Of a stretch of DNA of 64,000 bases, positions 39,613 to 49,806 are shown in pieces (position 1 is the stretch's first letter; the number at the start of each line of letters is the position of its first letter). The translations under genes and the position numbers were made by a program. This DNA comes from Streptomyces sp. NBC_01216. GTDB taxonomy: Bacteria; Actinomycetota; Actinomycetes; Streptomycetales; Streptomycetaceae. The notes under the pieces were generated by a model. It had not been told where the DNA came from and did not search any database. It was given only the letters and a program-made list of their open reading frames with translations. The stretch covers positions 2,790,001-2,854,000 of the forward strand of contig NZ_CP108677.1 of the NCBI RefSeq assembly GCF_035994945.1, read 5' to 3'.

Positions 39613-39653
39613 CTCAGCGCCCGTCGGGTGGTCTTCGACCGACTGGCTCTCAG
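39613..39653. repeat. Minimal CTGAG-family element at the ABC-F stop codon
   Basis: 41 bp bounded by CTCAG direct repeats (39613-39617 and 39649-39653). Interior CCCGTCGGGTGGTCTTCGACC then GACTGGCT. The right CTCAG contains the complement of the ABC-F TGA stop (39650-39652). Confidence 0.55.
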
Positions 39654-41305
39654 CGGGACCGCTCCACCCGGCGCTCGTCCCAGACCGGCTCCGTCGTCTC
39701 ACGGACGACGCCGTCCGCGCCGAAGACCAGGTAGCGGTCGAAGGTCTTCGCGAACCAGCGGTCGTGGGTGACCGCGAGGACGGTGCCCTCGTAGGACTCC
39801 AGACCGTCCTGGAGCGCCTCCGCCGACTCCAGGTCCAGGTTGTCGGTCGGCTCGTCGAGGAGCAGCGCCGTCGTGCCGGAGAGCTCCAGGAGAAGGATCT
39901 GGAAGCGGGCCTGCTGGCCGCCGGAGAGCCGCTCGAAAGGCTGGTCGCCCTGCCCCTCCAGCTCGTAGCGCCGCAGGACCGACATCGCCCCGCCCCGGTC
40001 CTTCGCGTGCTCCGACCACAGGATGTCCACCAGCGAACGGCCGCGGAGTTCGGGGTGCGCGTGGGTCTGGGCGAAATGGCCCGGGACGACCCGCGCGCCG
40101 GTCTTCCACAGGCCCGTGTGCGCGACCGTCGGATCGCCCGCGAGGAGCCGGAGGAAATGCGACTTCCCGGAGCCGTTCGACCCGAGCACCGCCACCCGCT
40201 CACCGTAGAAGACCTCCAGCGAGAAGGGCTTCATCAGCCCGGTCAGCTCAAGGTTCTCGCAGGTCACGGCACGGACACCGGTACGTCCTCCGCGCAGCCG
40301 CATCCGGATGTCCTGCTCGCGCGGCGGCTCCGGTGGCGGTCCCGCCTCCTCGAACTTCCTCAGCCGGGTCTGGGCCGCCGCGTACCGGGACGCCATCTCG
40401 TGGCTCACCGCCGCGGCCTGCCGCAGGTTGACCACCAGCCTCTTCAGCTGCGCGTGCTTCTCCTCCCAGCGGCGCTTCAGCTCCTCGAAGCGCGCGAAGC
40501 GCTCCCGCCGCGCCGCGTGGAAGGTGCCGAAACCACCGCCGTGGACCCACACGTCCGAACCGGCGGGCCCCGGCTCGACCGCCACGATCTTCTGGGCGGC
40601 ACGCGCCAGCAGCTCCCGGTCGTGCGAGATGAAGAGCACGGTCTTGCGCGTCTCCCGCAGCCGCTCCTCCAGCCATCGCTTGCCGGGGACGTCCAGATAG
40701 TTGTCGGGCTCGTCGAGGAGCAGCACCTCGTCGGTGCCGCGCAGCAGCGACTCCAGGACGAGCCGCTTCTGCTCGCCGCCGCTGAGCGTGCGCACCTCGC
40801 GGAACTGCGCCTTCTCGTAGGGGACGCCGAGCGCCGCCATCGTGCACATGTCCCAGACGGTCTCGGCCTCGTAGCCCTGCGCCTCGGCCCAGTCGCTGAG
40901 GGCCTGCGCGTACGCCATCTGCGCGGCCTCGTCGTCGACGGTCATGATCCGGTGCTCGGCCTCGTCGACCGCCCGCGCCGCTTGCCGGATGCGGGGCCGG
41001 GCCACGGAGACCAGCAGGTCCCGGACCGTACGCTCGTCGTTCCCCCGCGGCGCACCCGGCTCGGACGGCGCCTCCTGCGAGCCGATGAACTGGGGCATCA
41101 CACCGAGTCCGCCGCCGACGGTGACGGTGCCGCCGTGCGGCTGCAGCTCACCGGAGATCATCCGGAGCAACGTGGTCTTCCCGGCGCCGTTGGCGCCGAC
41201 CAGGGCGACCACCGCACCCTCGCCGACCCGGAAGGAGGCGTCGGCGAGCAGCACCCTCCCGTCCGGAAGGTAGTACTCCAGATGCGCGACCTCGACATGT
41301 CCCAT
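39650..41305 (-). CDS. ABC-F family ATPase
   Basis: 551 residues from the ATG at 41305 (MGHVEVAHLEYYLPDGR); ATG at 41314 would add three residues. Two ABC domains without membrane segments. Walker A GANGAGKT and GSNGSGKS, signatures LSGGEQKR and LSGGQQAR, Walker B LLLDEPDNYLD and LLLDEPTDNLD. A charged linker (RRERFARFEELKRRWEEKHA) lies between them. ABC-F proteins act on the ribosome in translation or antibiotic protection; this one's specificity cannot be read. It is downstream of rplM on the opposite side of a MITE and upstream of nothing on its strand. Confidence 0.9.
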   Translation of the reverse strand: MGHVEVAHLEYYLPDGRVLLADASFRVGEGAVVALVGANGAGKTTLLRMISGELQPHGGTVTVGGGLGVMPQFIGSQEAPSEPGAPRGNDERTVRDLLVSVARPRIRQAARAVDEAEHRIMTVDDEAAQMAYAQALSDWAEAQGYEAETVWDMCTMAALGVPYEKAQFREVRTLSGGEQKRLVLESLLRGTDEVLLLDEPDNYLDVPGKRWLEERLRETRKTVLFISHDRELLARAAQKIVAVEPGPAGSDVWVHGGGFGTFHAARRERFARFEELKRRWEEKHAQLKRLVVNLRQAAAVSHEMASRYAAAQTRLRKFEEAGPPPEPPREQDIRMRLRGGRTGVRAVTCENLELTGLMKPFSLEVFYGERVAVLGSNGSGKSHFLRLLAGDPTVAHTGLWKTGARVVPGHFAQTHAHPELRGRSLVDILWSEHAKDRGGAMSVLRRYELEGQGDQPFERLSGGQQARFQILLLELSGTTALLLDEPTDNLDLESAEALQDGLESYEGTVLAVTHDRWFAKTFDRYLVFGADGVVRETTEPVWDERRVERSR

Positions 41306-41361
41306 GGGAGGCATTGTCGCCGCCGGTCGGGTGGTACCCCAACCGGTTTAGGATGCGCGGC

Positions 41362-42252
41362 ATGAGCTTTGGGGGACCGCGGTGGCCGCAGCAGCCGCAG
41401 CCGGACGGACAGCAGGGTGACACCTGGCAGCAGCAGCCCGGCCCCTTCCCGGGGGCCCAGGCGTCAGCGACCCCCGACTGGGGAGCGCTCGCGGACGCCT
41501 CCGCCGCCCGGACCCGCCGCAAGCGCCTGCTGATGATCGGCGGCGGAACGCTGGCCACCCTCGCGGTCGGCGCGATCGTCGCCACGGCCGTGGTCGTCGG
41601 GGGCGGCGGAAGCGACCCCGAGGCGAACGGCCCGGCCGGCCCCACCGGCTCGGCCGCCCCGAGCGGCTCCCCCACGCCCGGCCCGGACTTCTCCTCGGTG
41701 GCCCCGCCACCCCCGCCCAACCCCAAGGACTTCATCGCCGACGAGAAGAAGGACAAGGCCCCGCTCAGCGCCGAGGGCCTCTTCCCGGGGAAGAAGCTCA
41801 CGATGAGTGGGCGGGCGTACCGCAAGGGCGCCACCTCCTCCACGACCGACTGCGCGAGCGTCACGCAGGGCGCCCTGGGCACGGTGCTCCGGCGGAACGG
41901 CTGCGACCGGGTGATCCGGGCCACCTACGTGAAGGACGGGGTCGCCCTCACCGTCGGGGTCGCCGTCTTCTCCACCGAGGCGGAGGCCCTCAAGGCGAAG
42001 AACCAGGCCACGGGAGGCATCGCGCCGCTGGCCGGCGCCGGGGTGGGTGACTTCTGCCACGCCACGGTCTGCCTGCGCCGCTCCAACGCCATCGGCCGGT
42101 ACGCGTACTTCACCCAGGCCGGCTTCACCGACGGCAGGAAGGTCGCGAGGAGCGACCAGGCGGTCTTCCAGGCCAGCGACGACCTGGGGACCTTCGCCTT
42201 CAACCAGATCTACGACCGCGGCAGGACCCAGGCCGCTGAACAAGCCGGGTGA
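41362..42252 (+). CDS. Membrane-anchored protein with Gln/Pro-rich N-terminus
   Basis: 296 residues from the ATG at 41362. The N-terminal cytosolic part is rich in Gln/Pro/Gly (WPQQPQPDGQQGDTWQQQPG). A single membrane helix follows a RTRRKR stop (about 52-80: LLMIGGGTLATLAVGAIVAT). A Pro/Ser/Gly linker leads to an external domain (about 125-296) with four cysteines (DCASV, NGCDRV, DFCHATVCL) that may form two disulfides. This layout is common in Streptomyces membrane proteins of unknown role. Divergent from the ABC-F gene. Confidence 0.82.
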   Translation: MSFGGPRWPQQPQPDGQQGDTWQQQPGPFPGAQASATPDWGALADASAARTRRKRLLMIGGGTLATLAVGAIVATAVVVGGGGSDPEANGPAGPTGSAAPSGSPTPGPDFSSVAPPPPPNPKDFIADEKKDKAPLSAEGLFPGKKLTMSGRAYRKGATSSTTDCASVTQGALGTVLRRNGCDRVIRATYVKDGVALTVGVAVFSTEAEALKAKNQATGGIAPLAGAGVGDFCHATVCLRRSNAIGRYAYFTQAGFTDGRKVARSDQAVFQASDDLGTFAFNQIYDRGRTQAAEQAG

Positions 42253-42310
42253 GCCGGTGCCTGACGCGGCACCGGTGCCGCGTCGGACCGGAGGGAGGCC
42301 GCCCGGCACG

Positions 42311-42396
42311 CTGAGAGCCTGTCGGGTGGCCCACACCGGCAGCGTGCGTGCCAGGGCGTGGCCACCCGGCCAGAGACCCACCCGACAGGCTCTCAG
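42311..42396. mobile_element. MITE-like element of the CTGAG family, 86-bp copy
   Basis: CTGAGAGCCTGTCGGGTGGC at the left and its complement-type right end (GACAGGCTCTCAG) give near-perfect terminal repeats. The right 50 bp match the right end of the 19310 copy (GCGTGCCAGGGCGTG, CACCCGG, CAGA), so this is an internally deleted derivative. The right CTCAG contains the complement of the truA stop codon (42393-42395). It lies between convergent genes. Confidence 0.72.
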
Positions 42397-43250
42397 CAGC
42401 AGCCGGCGTTCCCGGGGAGTGACCTCCGGTTCCTGGCCTCCAGGTTCCGGGCGGCCAGATGTTCGTCGGCCGGGTAGCCGACCTCTTCCAGGGTGAGGCC
42501 GTGCGGCCGCACGACGTGCACGGCGGAGTCGCGTACCCCGGCGGCCAGCACCTTGCCCGGCCAGTCGGCCGGCCGGTGCCCGTCGCCCACGAACAGCAGG
42601 GCGCCGACCAACGAGCGCACCATGTTGTGGCAGAAGGCGTCGGCCATCACGGTGGCTTCGAGCACGCCGTCGGGCCGACGCTCCCAGCGCAGCTCCCGCA
42701 GGGTGCGGATGGTGGTGGCCCCCTCGCGCTTCTTGCAGTACGCGGCGAAGTCGTGCTCGCCCACCAGACGCTCGGCGGCGACGTTCATGGCGTCCATGTC
42801 CAGGGCCCAGTCGTGCCACAGGACGTGGCCGCGCAGAAGCGGGTCGACGCCACCGGGGTTGTCGGTGACGCGATACGCGTAGCGGCGCCAGACGGCGGAG
42901 AAGCGGGCGTTGAAGCCGTCGGGCGCCTCGGCCAGGCGCCAGATCCGCACGTCGTGCGCGAGCCGCCCGGCGAGCCGGCGCAGCAGCTTGTCACGGTGGT
43001 CTTCCCACAGCTCCGCCGGCAGGTCGACGTGGGCGACCTGGCCGCGCGCGTGCACACCGGCGTCGGTGCGCCCGGCGACGGTCAGCTCGTAGGTCTCCTT
43101 GGACCGGGTCACCGTGCGCAGGGCGTCCTCGATGTCGCCCTGCACGGTCCGCTGCCCCTGGGCCTGCTTGGCCCAGCCGGAGAAGTCCCTGCCGTCGTAG
43201 GACAGGTCCATCCGGACGCGGACGAAACCGGGCTGCACGTCATCGCTCAC
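42393..43250 (-). CDS. truA: tRNA pseudouridine(38-40) synthase
   Basis: 285 residues. Catalytic Asp63 is in the motif [13 protein letters not shown]. Also RYAYRV and the C-terminal block [22 protein letters not shown]. It isomerises U38-U40 in the anticodon arm. Located downstream of rplQ as in many bacteria. The final residues SLPGNAGCC run into the MITE, which supplies the TGA; the original C-terminus may have been altered. Confidence 0.95.
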   Translation of the reverse strand: MSDDVQPGFVRVRMDLSYDGRDFSGWAKQAQGQRTVQGDIEDALRTVTRSKETYELTVAGRTDAGVHARGQVAHVDLPAELWEDHRDKLLRRLAGRLAHDVRIWRLAEAPDGFNARFSAVWRRYAYRVTDNPGGVDPLLRGHVLWHDWALDMDAMNVAAERLVGEHDFAAYCKKREGATTIRTLRELRWERRPDGVLEATVMADAFCHNMVRSLVGALLFVGDGHRPADWPGKVLAAGVRDSAVHVVRPHGLTLEEVGYPADEHLAARNLEARNRRSLPGNAGCC

Positions 43251-43285
43251 GCGGAAAATCCTCTCAGAACCCTGTGCACACGGAA

Positions 43286-43382
43286 GCGGGCCCGCACCCC
43301 CAGGGGTACGGGCCCGCCCGCGAGAAAACGTCGGGACGCCCAGAGCCTGCCGACCGGCCTCCGGCCGGGCGGCGGGCTCTCA
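43286..43382 (-). terminator. Two tandem hairpins after rplQ
   Basis: First hairpin 43342-43382 (CAGAGCC at the left and GGGCTCTCAG at the right around CGACCGGCC-TCC-GGCCGG), which resembles the CTGAG-family ends. Second hairpin 43286-43317 (GCGGGCCCG and complement). They separate the alpha operon from truA. Confidence 0.55.
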
Positions 43383-43418
43383 GGCCACCGGGTCGCCCGC
43401 CTGCGCGGACGAACCGGA

Positions 43419-43913
43419 TCAGGCGTCCTTCGACTCCTCGGCCGGAGCCTCGGCGGTGTCCTCGGCCTTGGTGTCCTCGGCCTTGGTCTCCTCGGCCTCC
43501 TTGACCGCGCGCTTGGCGGCGGCCTCGGCCTCGGCGACGGTCGCCTTCTTGGCGATCTCGCCCTCGACGAGCTCGATCACGGCCATCGGGGCGTTGTCGC
43601 CACGACGGTTGCCGATCTTCGTGATGCGGGTGTAACCACCCGGGCGCTCGGCGTAACGCGGCGCGATCTCGGTGAAGAGGGTGTGGACGATGCCCTTGTC
43701 GGTGATCGTCTGCAGCACCAGGCGACGGTTGTGGATGTCGCCCTTCTTCGCCTTGGTGATCAGTCGCTCGGCGACCGGACGCAGGCGGCGGGCCTTGGCT
43801 TCGGTCGTGGTGATGCGGCCGTGCTCGAAGAGCGACTTCGCCAGGTTGGCGAGCAGCAGACGCTCGTGAGCGGCGCTGCCGCCGAAGCGGGCACCCTTGG
43901 TGGGACGCGGCAT
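43419..43913 (-). CDS. rplQ: 50S ribosomal protein L17
   Basis: 164 residues from the ATG at 43913 ([24 protein letters not shown]), with GGAGAAA upstream. The core ends near residue 117. An Ala/Glu/Lys-rich tail follows ([20 protein letters not shown]), an actinobacterial extension. Last gene of the alpha operon, 211 nt after rpoA. Confidence 0.97.
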   Translation of the reverse strand: MPRPTKGARFGGSAAHERLLLANLAKSLFEHGRITTTEAKARRLRPVAERLITKAKKGDIHNRRLVLQTITDKGIVHTLFTEIAPRYAERPGGYTRITKIGNRRGDNAPMAVIELVEGEIAKKATVAEAEAAAKRAVKEAEETKAEDTKAEDTAEAPAEESKDA

Positions 43914-44124
43914 GGTGTTTCTCCTTGTGATCTGCACCGGCCGTGTGAGGTACCGGTGTCAGTGTCCGCGCGGGCGGTCTGCCCGACGGAGATCCGGGGG
44001 GAACCCGGAAAGCCCGGGGCCCGAGGGCTCCGGAAGTCGTCGTCCCCGACCGGTGGCCGGAGGGGTCGTCCGTCGCGCCGGGGGCCGGGACCCCGAAGGG
44101 CCCCGGTCCCCGGCGACGCGGCGA

Positions 44125-45147
44125 CTAGTACTGCTCGGTCTCGACGAAGCCCGCGTCCGCGTCGTCGTCGGCGCCGAAGGCGTCGGCGGCGGCCGTCGGG
44201 TCGAATCCGGGCGGGCTGTCCTTGAGGGCCAGGCCCATGCCGGCCAGCTTCGCCTTGACCTCATCGATCGACTTCGCACCGAAGTTGCGGATGTCGAGCA
44301 GGTCGGCCTCGGAACGCGCCACGAGCTCACCCACGGAGTGGATGCCCTCACGCTTGAGGCAGTTGTACGAACGAACGGTGAGCTCGAGCTCCTCGATCGG
44401 CAGCGCGAGGTCGGCGGCGAGGGCGGCGTCCGTCGGGGACGGGCCCATGTCGATGCCCTCGGCGTCGATGTTGAGCTCGCGCGCCAGACCGAACAGCTCG
44501 ACCAGCGTCTTGCCGGCGGACGCCATGGCGTCGCGCGGGCGCATGGCCTGCTTGGTCTCGACGTCGACGATCAGCTTGTCGAAGTCGGTGCGCTGCTCGA
44601 CTCGGGTCGCCTCGACCTTGTAGGTGACCTTGAGCACCGGCGAGTAGATGGAGTCGACCGGGATACGGCCGATCTCCTGGCCCACCTGCTTGTTCTGGAC
44701 GGCGGAGACGTAACCGCGGCCGCGCTCGACCGTCAGCTCCATCTCCAGCTTGCCCTTGCCGTTGAGCGTGGCGAGGACCAGGTCCGGGTTGTGCACCTCG
44801 ACACCGGCCGGCGGGGCGATGTCGGCGGCGGTGACCAGGCCGGGGCCCTGCTTGCGCAGGTACATCACGACCGGCTCGTCGTGCTCGGAGGAGACGACCA
44901 GCTGCTTGATGTTCAGGATGAGGTCGGTGACGTCCTCCTTGACGCCCGGCACGGTGGTGAACTCGTGCAGGACACCGTCGATGCGGATGGACGTGACGGC
45001 CGCACCCGGGATCGAGGAGAGGAGCGTACGACGGAGGCTGTTGCCGAGCGTGTAGCCGAAGCCCGGCTCCAGCGGCTCGATGACGAACCGCGAGCGGTAT
45101 TCGTCGACGACCTCTTCGGTCAGCGAGGGACGCTGAGCGATCAGCAT
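44125..45147 (-). CDS. rpoA: RNA polymerase alpha subunit
   Basis: 340 residues. The N-terminal dimerisation domain ([28 protein letters not shown], 21-48) nucleates RNAP assembly. The C-terminal domain (about 255-315: [20 protein letters not shown]) contacts UP-element DNA and activators. An acidic tail ends in EQY. In the usual rpsK-rpoA-rplQ order; rpsD, present in the E. coli alpha operon, is absent. Confidence 0.98.
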   Translation of the reverse strand: MLIAQRPSLTEEVVDEYRSRFVIEPLEPGFGYTLGNSLRRTLLSSIPGAAVTSIRIDGVLHEFTTVPGVKEDVTDLILNIKQLVVSSEHDEPVVMYLRKQGPGLVTAADIAPPAGVEVHNPDLVLATLNGKGKLEMELTVERGRGYVSAVQNKQVGQEIGRIPVDSIYSPVLKVTYKVEATRVEQRTDFDKLIVDVETKQAMRPRDAMASAGKTLVELFGLARELNIDAEGIDMGPSPTDAALAADLALPIEELELTVRSYNCLKREGIHSVGELVARSEADLLDIRNFGAKSIDEVKAKLAGMGLALKDSPPGFDPTAAADAFGADDDADAGFVETEQY

Positions 45148-45273
45148 GTTGTGAGTCCTTCAGTCATGGACACCCACTATTTGATGTCCTGAGGTACTGC
45201 TGGTACTGCAAGGGTACGGGCGGCACGCCCCCGAAGAGCCGTACCGCCCGAAGTCCGTGTCAAGCGGCGTGCG

Positions 45274-45678
45274 TCAGACGCGGCGGCGCTTGGGGGGACG
45301 GCAGCCGTTGTGCGGCGTGGGGGTGACGTCCTGGATCGAACCGACCTCGAGGCCCGTGGCCTGGAGGGAGCGGATCGCGGTCTCGCGGCCGGAGCCCGGA
45401 CCCTTGACGAAGACGTCGACCTTGCGCATGCCGTGCTCCTGCGCGCGGCGGGCGGCCGACTCGGCGGCCATCTGCGCGGCGAAGGGGGTCGACTTGCGCG
45501 AGCCCTTGAAGCCGACGTGGCCGGCGGAGGCCCAGGAGATCACGTTGCCGGACGGGTCCGTGATCGAGACGATCGTGTTGTTGAACGTGCTCTTGATGTG
45601 CGCGTGGCCGTGAGCGACGTTCTTCTTTTCCTTGCGGCGCACCTTCTTGGCAGCGCCCTGACGACCCTTGGGGGGCAT
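45274..45678 (-). CDS. rpsK: 30S ribosomal protein S11
   Basis: 134 residues. Family blocks [33 protein letters not shown] and the C-terminal [18 protein letters not shown]. It forms the platform at the mRNA exit. 66 nt after rpsM. Confidence 0.98.
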   Translation of the reverse strand: MPPKGRQGAAKKVRRKEKKNVAHGHAHIKSTFNNTIVSITDPSGNVISWASAGHVGFKGSRKSTPFAAQMAAESAARRAQEHGMRKVDVFVKGPGSGRETAIRSLQATGLEVGSIQDVTPTPHNGCRPPKRRRV

Positions 45679-45744
45679 CTATATCTCCTACGGGAGGTGG
45701 TCGGTCCTACAGCGAAGACCGCGTGGTCAAGCGTCCGCTGAGGA

Positions 45745-46125
45745 CTACTTCTTGCCCGGCTTCTTCTTGCCGGCGATGGCGCGACGCGGGCCCTTGCGGG
45801 TACGGGCGTTCGTGCTGGTGCGCTGACCGTGGACCGGAAGGCCACGACGGTGACGCAGACCCTGGTAGCAGCCGATCTCGACCTTGCGGCGGATGTCGGC
45901 CTGGATCTCACGGCGGAGGTCACCCTCGGTACGGAGGTTGGCGTCCACGTACTCGCGGATCTTGACCAGGTCCTCTTCGGCCAGGTCACGAACGCGGGTG
46001 TTCGGGTTCACGCCGGTGGAGGCGAGGATCTCCTTGGACCGGGTGCGCCCGATACCGAAGACGTAGGTGAGTGCGATCTCCACACGCTTTTCGCGCGGGA
46101 TGTCGACACCGGAAACGCGTGCCAT
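45745..46125 (-). CDS. rpsM: 30S ribosomal protein S13
   Basis: 126 residues. [20 protein letters not shown] at the start, [11 protein letters not shown], and the basic tail [20 protein letters not shown], which contacts the P-site tRNA. Lies 187 nt after rpmJ. Confidence 0.98.
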   Translation of the reverse strand: MARVSGVDIPREKRVEIALTYVFGIGRTRSKEILASTGVNPNTRVRDLAEEDLVKIREYVDANLRTEGDLRREIQADIRRKVEIGCYQGLRHRRGLPVHGQRTSTNARTRKGPRRAIAGKKKPGKK

Positions 46126-46312
46126 TCAATGGCTCCTGTGTGTTCGGGGGTCTTCCGCAAAGCCGCTCCCGACCGCCGTATGAGGTACGAATCGGGTCCC
46201 CGGCCCCCGCCGGAGGTGCCGCCGACCCTTGCGGGCTGGGCGGGCTCTGCGTATGTACGTATTACTCGCGTCGCACGAGGAACTGCTTCAGGTGCAGGTC
46301 GGTCGGCGTGCG

Positions 46313-46426
46313 TCAGCCCTGGCGCTGCTTGTGGCGCAGGTTGTCGCAGATGACCATGACCCGGCCGTGACGGCGGATCACCTTGCACTTGTCGCAGATC
46401 TTCTTGACGCTCGGCTTGACCTTCAT
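46313..46426 (-). CDS. rpmJ: 50S ribosomal protein L36 (zinc-binding form)
   Basis: 37 residues: [20 protein letters not shown], then [17 protein letters not shown]. The C-x2-C, Cys and His ligands mark the zinc-containing C+ form. Streptomyces can also encode a zinc-free copy elsewhere under Zur control. Between infA and rpsM, the standard position. Confidence 0.96.
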   Translation of the reverse strand: MKVKPSVKKICDKCKVIRRHGRVMVICDNLRHKQRQG

Positions 46427-46488
46427 GGGATGTGAGGTTCTCCGGGTCAGTGCCACCACCCGCGCCGGAGGCGGGGTGCGGGCAAGAT

Positions 46489-46710
46489 CTACTTGTACCG
46501 GTAGACGATCCGGCCACGCGTCAGGTCATAGGGAGAGAGCTCCACCACGACCCGGTCGTCCGGAAGGATTCGGATGTAGTGCATCCGCATCTTGCCGGAG
46601 ATGTGCGCGAGGACCTTGTGACCGTTCTGGAGCTCCACCTTGAACATGGCGTTCGGGAGGGACTCGATCACGGTGCCCTCGATTTCGATGGCACCTTGCT
46701 TCTTGGCCAC
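46489..46710 (-). CDS. infA: Translation initiation factor IF-1
   Basis: 73 residues from a GTG at 46710 ([20 protein letters not shown]); the upstream open frame is not family. Single S1/OB-fold domain ending RGRIVYRYK. Binds the 30S A site during initiation. 62 nt before rpmJ. Confidence 0.97.
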   Translation of the reverse strand: MAKKQGAIEIEGTVIESLPNAMFKVELQNGHKVLAHISGKMRMHYIRILPDDRVVVELSPYDLTRGRIVYRYK

Positions 46711-46892
46711 GCTTCGCCTTTCGAATCGGCTACCTTGATCGACTCTCGCCACCGCGTGCGGACACACGGGTACACGAGAGCCGACGCATCAGTCTACGTC
46801 AGCCCCTTGGAAAAGACGAATCGAGGAGTGTTCCCACCTCGGAAGATCCTTACGCAAGGAGCCACGCCGTAGAAGTCCAGGGGTGAGACGGC

Positions 46893-47729
46893 TCAGGCGA
46901 GCGGGTCGGGCGCCGCGGTGACGCCCAGTTCCGCCAGCTTCGCCTTGCCGCCGTCGGGCGCGGTGAGGACCAGCGGACCGGCCTCCGTCAGGGCCACCGA
47001 GTGCTCCCAGTGGGAGGACCAGGTGCCGTCCGTGGTGATGACCGTCCAGTCGTCCGACAGCACCTCGGTCCGCGGGGTGCCCAGCGACACCATCGGCTCG
47101 ATCGCCAGGCAGAAGCCGGGAACCAGCTTCGGCCCCTTGCCGCGCTTGCGGGACACGTAGTTGAGCAGGTGCGGGTCCATGTGCATCTCGGTGCCGATGC
47201 CGTGGCCGCCGTAGTCCTCGACGATGCCGTACTTGCCGCCACCCGGCTTCGGCTGGCGGCGGATGTAGGTCTCGATGGCGCGCGAGACGTCGACCAGGCG
47301 GTTGCCGTTCCTCATCGCGGCGATGCCCGCCCACATGGACTCCTCGGTCACCCGGGAGAGCTCGATCAGCTCCGGGGCGTGACCGGAGCCGACGAAGGCG
47401 GTGTAGGCCGCGTCGCCGTGCCAGCCGTCGATGATCGCGCCGCAGTCGATCGAGATGATGTCGCCGTCCTTGAGGACGGTCTTCTCGTCCGGGATGCCGT
47501 GGACGACGACCTCGTTCACCGAGGTGCAGATCGTCGCCGGGAAGCCTCCGTAGCCCAGGAAGTTCGACTTGGCACCGTGGTCGGCGATCACCTTGCGGGC
47601 GACCTCGTCGAGATCGCGGGTCGTCGCGCCGGGCACCGCGGCCTCGCGGGTAGCCGCGTGGATGGCCGCGACGACCAACCCCGCCTCGCGCATCTTCGCG
47701 ATCTGCTCGGGGGTCTTGATCTGCACCAT
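46893..47729 (-). CDS. map: Type I methionine aminopeptidase
   Basis: 278 residues from the ATG at 47729. Pita-bread fold with the metal ligands in SIDCGAIIDGWHGDAA, GHGIGTEMHMDP, AIEPMVSLG and the terminal Glu of WEHSVALTE. Removes N-terminal Met from nascent proteins. Follows adk by 107 nt, after the adk terminator, and precedes infA by 182 nt. Confidence 0.96.
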   Translation of the reverse strand: MVQIKTPEQIAKMREAGLVVAAIHAATREAAVPGATTRDLDEVARKVIADHGAKSNFLGYGGFPATICTSVNEVVVHGIPDEKTVLKDGDIISIDCGAIIDGWHGDAAYTAFVGSGHAPELIELSRVTEESMWAGIAAMRNGNRLVDVSRAIETYIRRQPKPGGGKYGIVEDYGGHGIGTEMHMDPHLLNYVSRKRGKGPKLVPGFCLAIEPMVSLGTPRTEVLSDDWTVITTDGTWSSHWEHSVALTEAGPLVLTAPDGGKAKLAELGVTAAPDPLA

Positions 47730-47774
47730 CGTCGCGGGAGCCTTTCCATACGAGTACACGGGGACGGAAACAAC

Positions 47775-47814
47775 GATACGGCCGCGACGCCCCGAGGGGC
47801 ACCGCGGCCGTATC
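47775..47814 (-). terminator. Terminator after adk
   Basis: 12-bp perfect arms (GATACGGCCGCG at 47775-47786, complement at 47803-47814), 22 nt past the adk stop. Confidence 0.75.
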
Positions 47815-47836
47815 CGTGCTGTCGTGCCGAGGCCGG

Positions 47837-48487
47837 TCAGCTCTTCTTGAGCGCGGCCATCGCGCGCGCCGTGACCTCGTCCACCTTGCCGAGCGCCGAG
47901 ATCGTCACGACCAGGTTCTGCGCCCGGTAGTAGTCGATGATCGGCTCGGTCTGGGTGTGGTAGACCTCCAGGCGCCGGCGGACGGTCCCCTCGGAGTCGT
48001 CGTCGCGCTGGTAGAGCTCCCCGCCGCACAGGTCACAGACACCCTCCGCCTTCGCCGGGGAGTAGGTGACGTGGAAGACGTGCGCGCTTTCGTTGCGGCA
48101 GATGCGGCGACCCGCGATCCGCTTCACGACCTCGTCCTCGGGGACCTCGAGGTCCAGCACCGCGTCCAGCTGCATGTCCTCGGCCTTGAGGACCACATCC
48201 AGAGCCTCGGCCTGGGCCACGTTGCGCGGGAACCCGTCCAGCAGGAAGCCGTTGGCGGCGTCCGCCTGCTCCATGCGGTCCTTGGCCATCCCGATGGTGA
48301 CCTCGTCCGGTACAAGGTCGCCGGCGTCCATGTACGCCTTGGCCTTGAGTCCCAACTCCGTGCCCTGACTGATGTTGGCGCGGAACAGGTCACCCGTGGA
48401 GATGTGCGGGATGTCCAGGTTCTTGGCAAGGAACGCGGCCTGCGTACCCTTGCCGGCCCCGGGCGGTCCGACGAGGACGATTCGCAT
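47837..48487 (-). CDS. adk: Adenylate kinase
   Basis: 216 residues from the ATG at 48487. P-loop GPPGAGKGTQA (8-18), AMP-binding region DLFRANISQGTELG, and a LID with Cys residues (CRNESAHVF, CDLCGG) typical of zinc-binding LIDs in Gram-positives. Interconverts ATP, ADP and AMP. The start overlaps the secY stop by one base (TGATG). Confidence 0.96.
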   Translation of the reverse strand: MRIVLVGPPGAGKGTQAAFLAKNLDIPHISTGDLFRANISQGTELGLKAKAYMDAGDLVPDEVTIGMAKDRMEQADAANGFLLDGFPRNVAQAEALDVVLKAEDMQLDAVLDLEVPEDEVVKRIAGRRICRNESAHVFHVTYSPAKAEGVCDLCGGELYQRDDDSEGTVRRRLEVYHTQTEPIIDYYRAQNLVVTISALGKVDEVTARAMAALKKS

Positions 48488-49806
48488 CAGCGGAGGAACC
48501 CTTCGTAATTGCGCTGCTGGAGCTGGCTCTCGATCTGCTTCACGGTCTCCAGCCCCACACCCACGATGATGAGGATGCTCGTCCCACCGAAGGGGAAGTT
48601 GGCATTGGCGCCGCCGAAGCCTGCCAACGCCATCGTCGGCACAAGAGCGATCAGACCCAGATACAGCGAGCCCGGCCAAGTGATCCGGTTGAGCACGTAG
48701 CTCAGATACTCGGCAGTAGGTCGACCAGCCCGGATACCCGGGATGAAGCCACCATACTTCTTCATGTTGTCGGCGACTTCCTCGGGGTTGAACGAGATCG
48801 CCACGTAGAAGAAGGCGAAGAACACGATCAGGAGGAAGTAGGCGGCGATGTAGTACGGGTGGTCACCCTTGACGAAGTGGGCTTCGATCCAGGTTTTCCA
48901 GCCTGCGGTGGAGCTCGAGAACTGCGCGATCAAGGCTGGGATGTAGAGCAGCGACGAGGCGAAGATGACAGGAATCACACCTGCCTGGTTCACCTTGAGC
49001 GGGATGTATGTGGACGTTCCGCCGTAGGACCTGCGGCCGATCATCCGCTTCGCGTACTGCACGGGGATGCGCCGCTGGGCCTGCTCGACGAAGACGACGA
49101 GCCCGACCATCACGAAGCCGATCAGGATGACGGTCCCGAACTCGATCCAGCCCTTGGCGAGCTTGCCGCTCTCCTTGATGGCCCACAGGGCGCCCGGGAA
49201 GCCGGCGGCGATCGAGATGAACATCAGGATGGACATGCCGTTGCCGATGCCGCGGTCGGTGATGAGCTCACCGAGCCACATGACCACCGCGGTGCCCGCG
49301 GTCATCGTGATGACCATCGTGGCGGTGGTGAAGATGGACTGGTCGGGAACGACCTGGTTGGCGACCGTGCAGCCGCTGAACAGCGCGCCGGTGCGTGCCG
49401 TCGCGACCAGTCCGGTGCCCTGGAGGATGGCGAGGGCGATCGTCAGGTAGCGCGTGTACTGCGTGATCTTGGCCGTGCCGGACTGCCCCTCCTTCTTCAG
49501 GGCCTCCAGGCGCGGGATCACCACAGTCAGCAGCTGCAGGATGATGCTCGCCGTGATGTACGGCATGATGCCGAGCGCGAAGATGGTGATCTGCAGCAGC
49601 GCGCCGCCGCTGAACATGTTCACCAAGCCGAACAGCGAGTTGTTGCCCTGGCTGGCCTGATCCACACACTGCTGGACGGCTTTGTAGCTGACGCCGGGCA
49701 CGGGGATGTGTGCCCCGAGCCGGTACAGCACGATGATGCCGAGTGTGAAGAGCAGCTTCTTGCGCAGGTCGGGCGTCTTGAACGCCCGGGCGAACGCGGT
49801 GAGCAC
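48487..49806 (-). CDS. secY: Preprotein translocase channel subunit SecY
   Basis: 439 residues, ten predicted membrane helices. The plug region and first helix (KLLFTLGIIVLYRLGAHIPVPG, about 17-38) and the cytosolic loop with RRIPVQYAKRM are recognisable. Forms the export pore with SecE and SecG. It is 212 nt downstream of rplO with a terminator between, so secY-adk likely has its own promoter. Confidence 0.97.
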   Translation of the reverse strand: MLTAFARAFKTPDLRKKLLFTLGIIVLYRLGAHIPVPGVSYKAVQQCVDQASQGNNSLFGLVNMFSGGALLQITIFALGIMPYITASIILQLLTVVIPRLEALKKEGQSGTAKITQYTRYLTIALAILQGTGLVATARTGALFSGCTVANQVVPDQSIFTTATMVITMTAGTAVVMWLGELITDRGIGNGMSILMFISIAAGFPGALWAIKESGKLAKGWIEFGTVILIGFVMVGLVVFVEQAQRRIPVQYAKRMIGRRSYGGTSTYIPLKVNQAGVIPVIFASSLLYIPALIAQFSSSTAGWKTWIEAHFVKGDHPYYIAAYFLLIVFFAFFYVAISFNPEEVADNMKKYGGFIPGIRAGRPTAEYLSYVLNRITWPGSLYLGLIALVPTMALAGFGGANANFPFGGTSILIIVGVGLETVKQIESQLQQRNYEGFLR

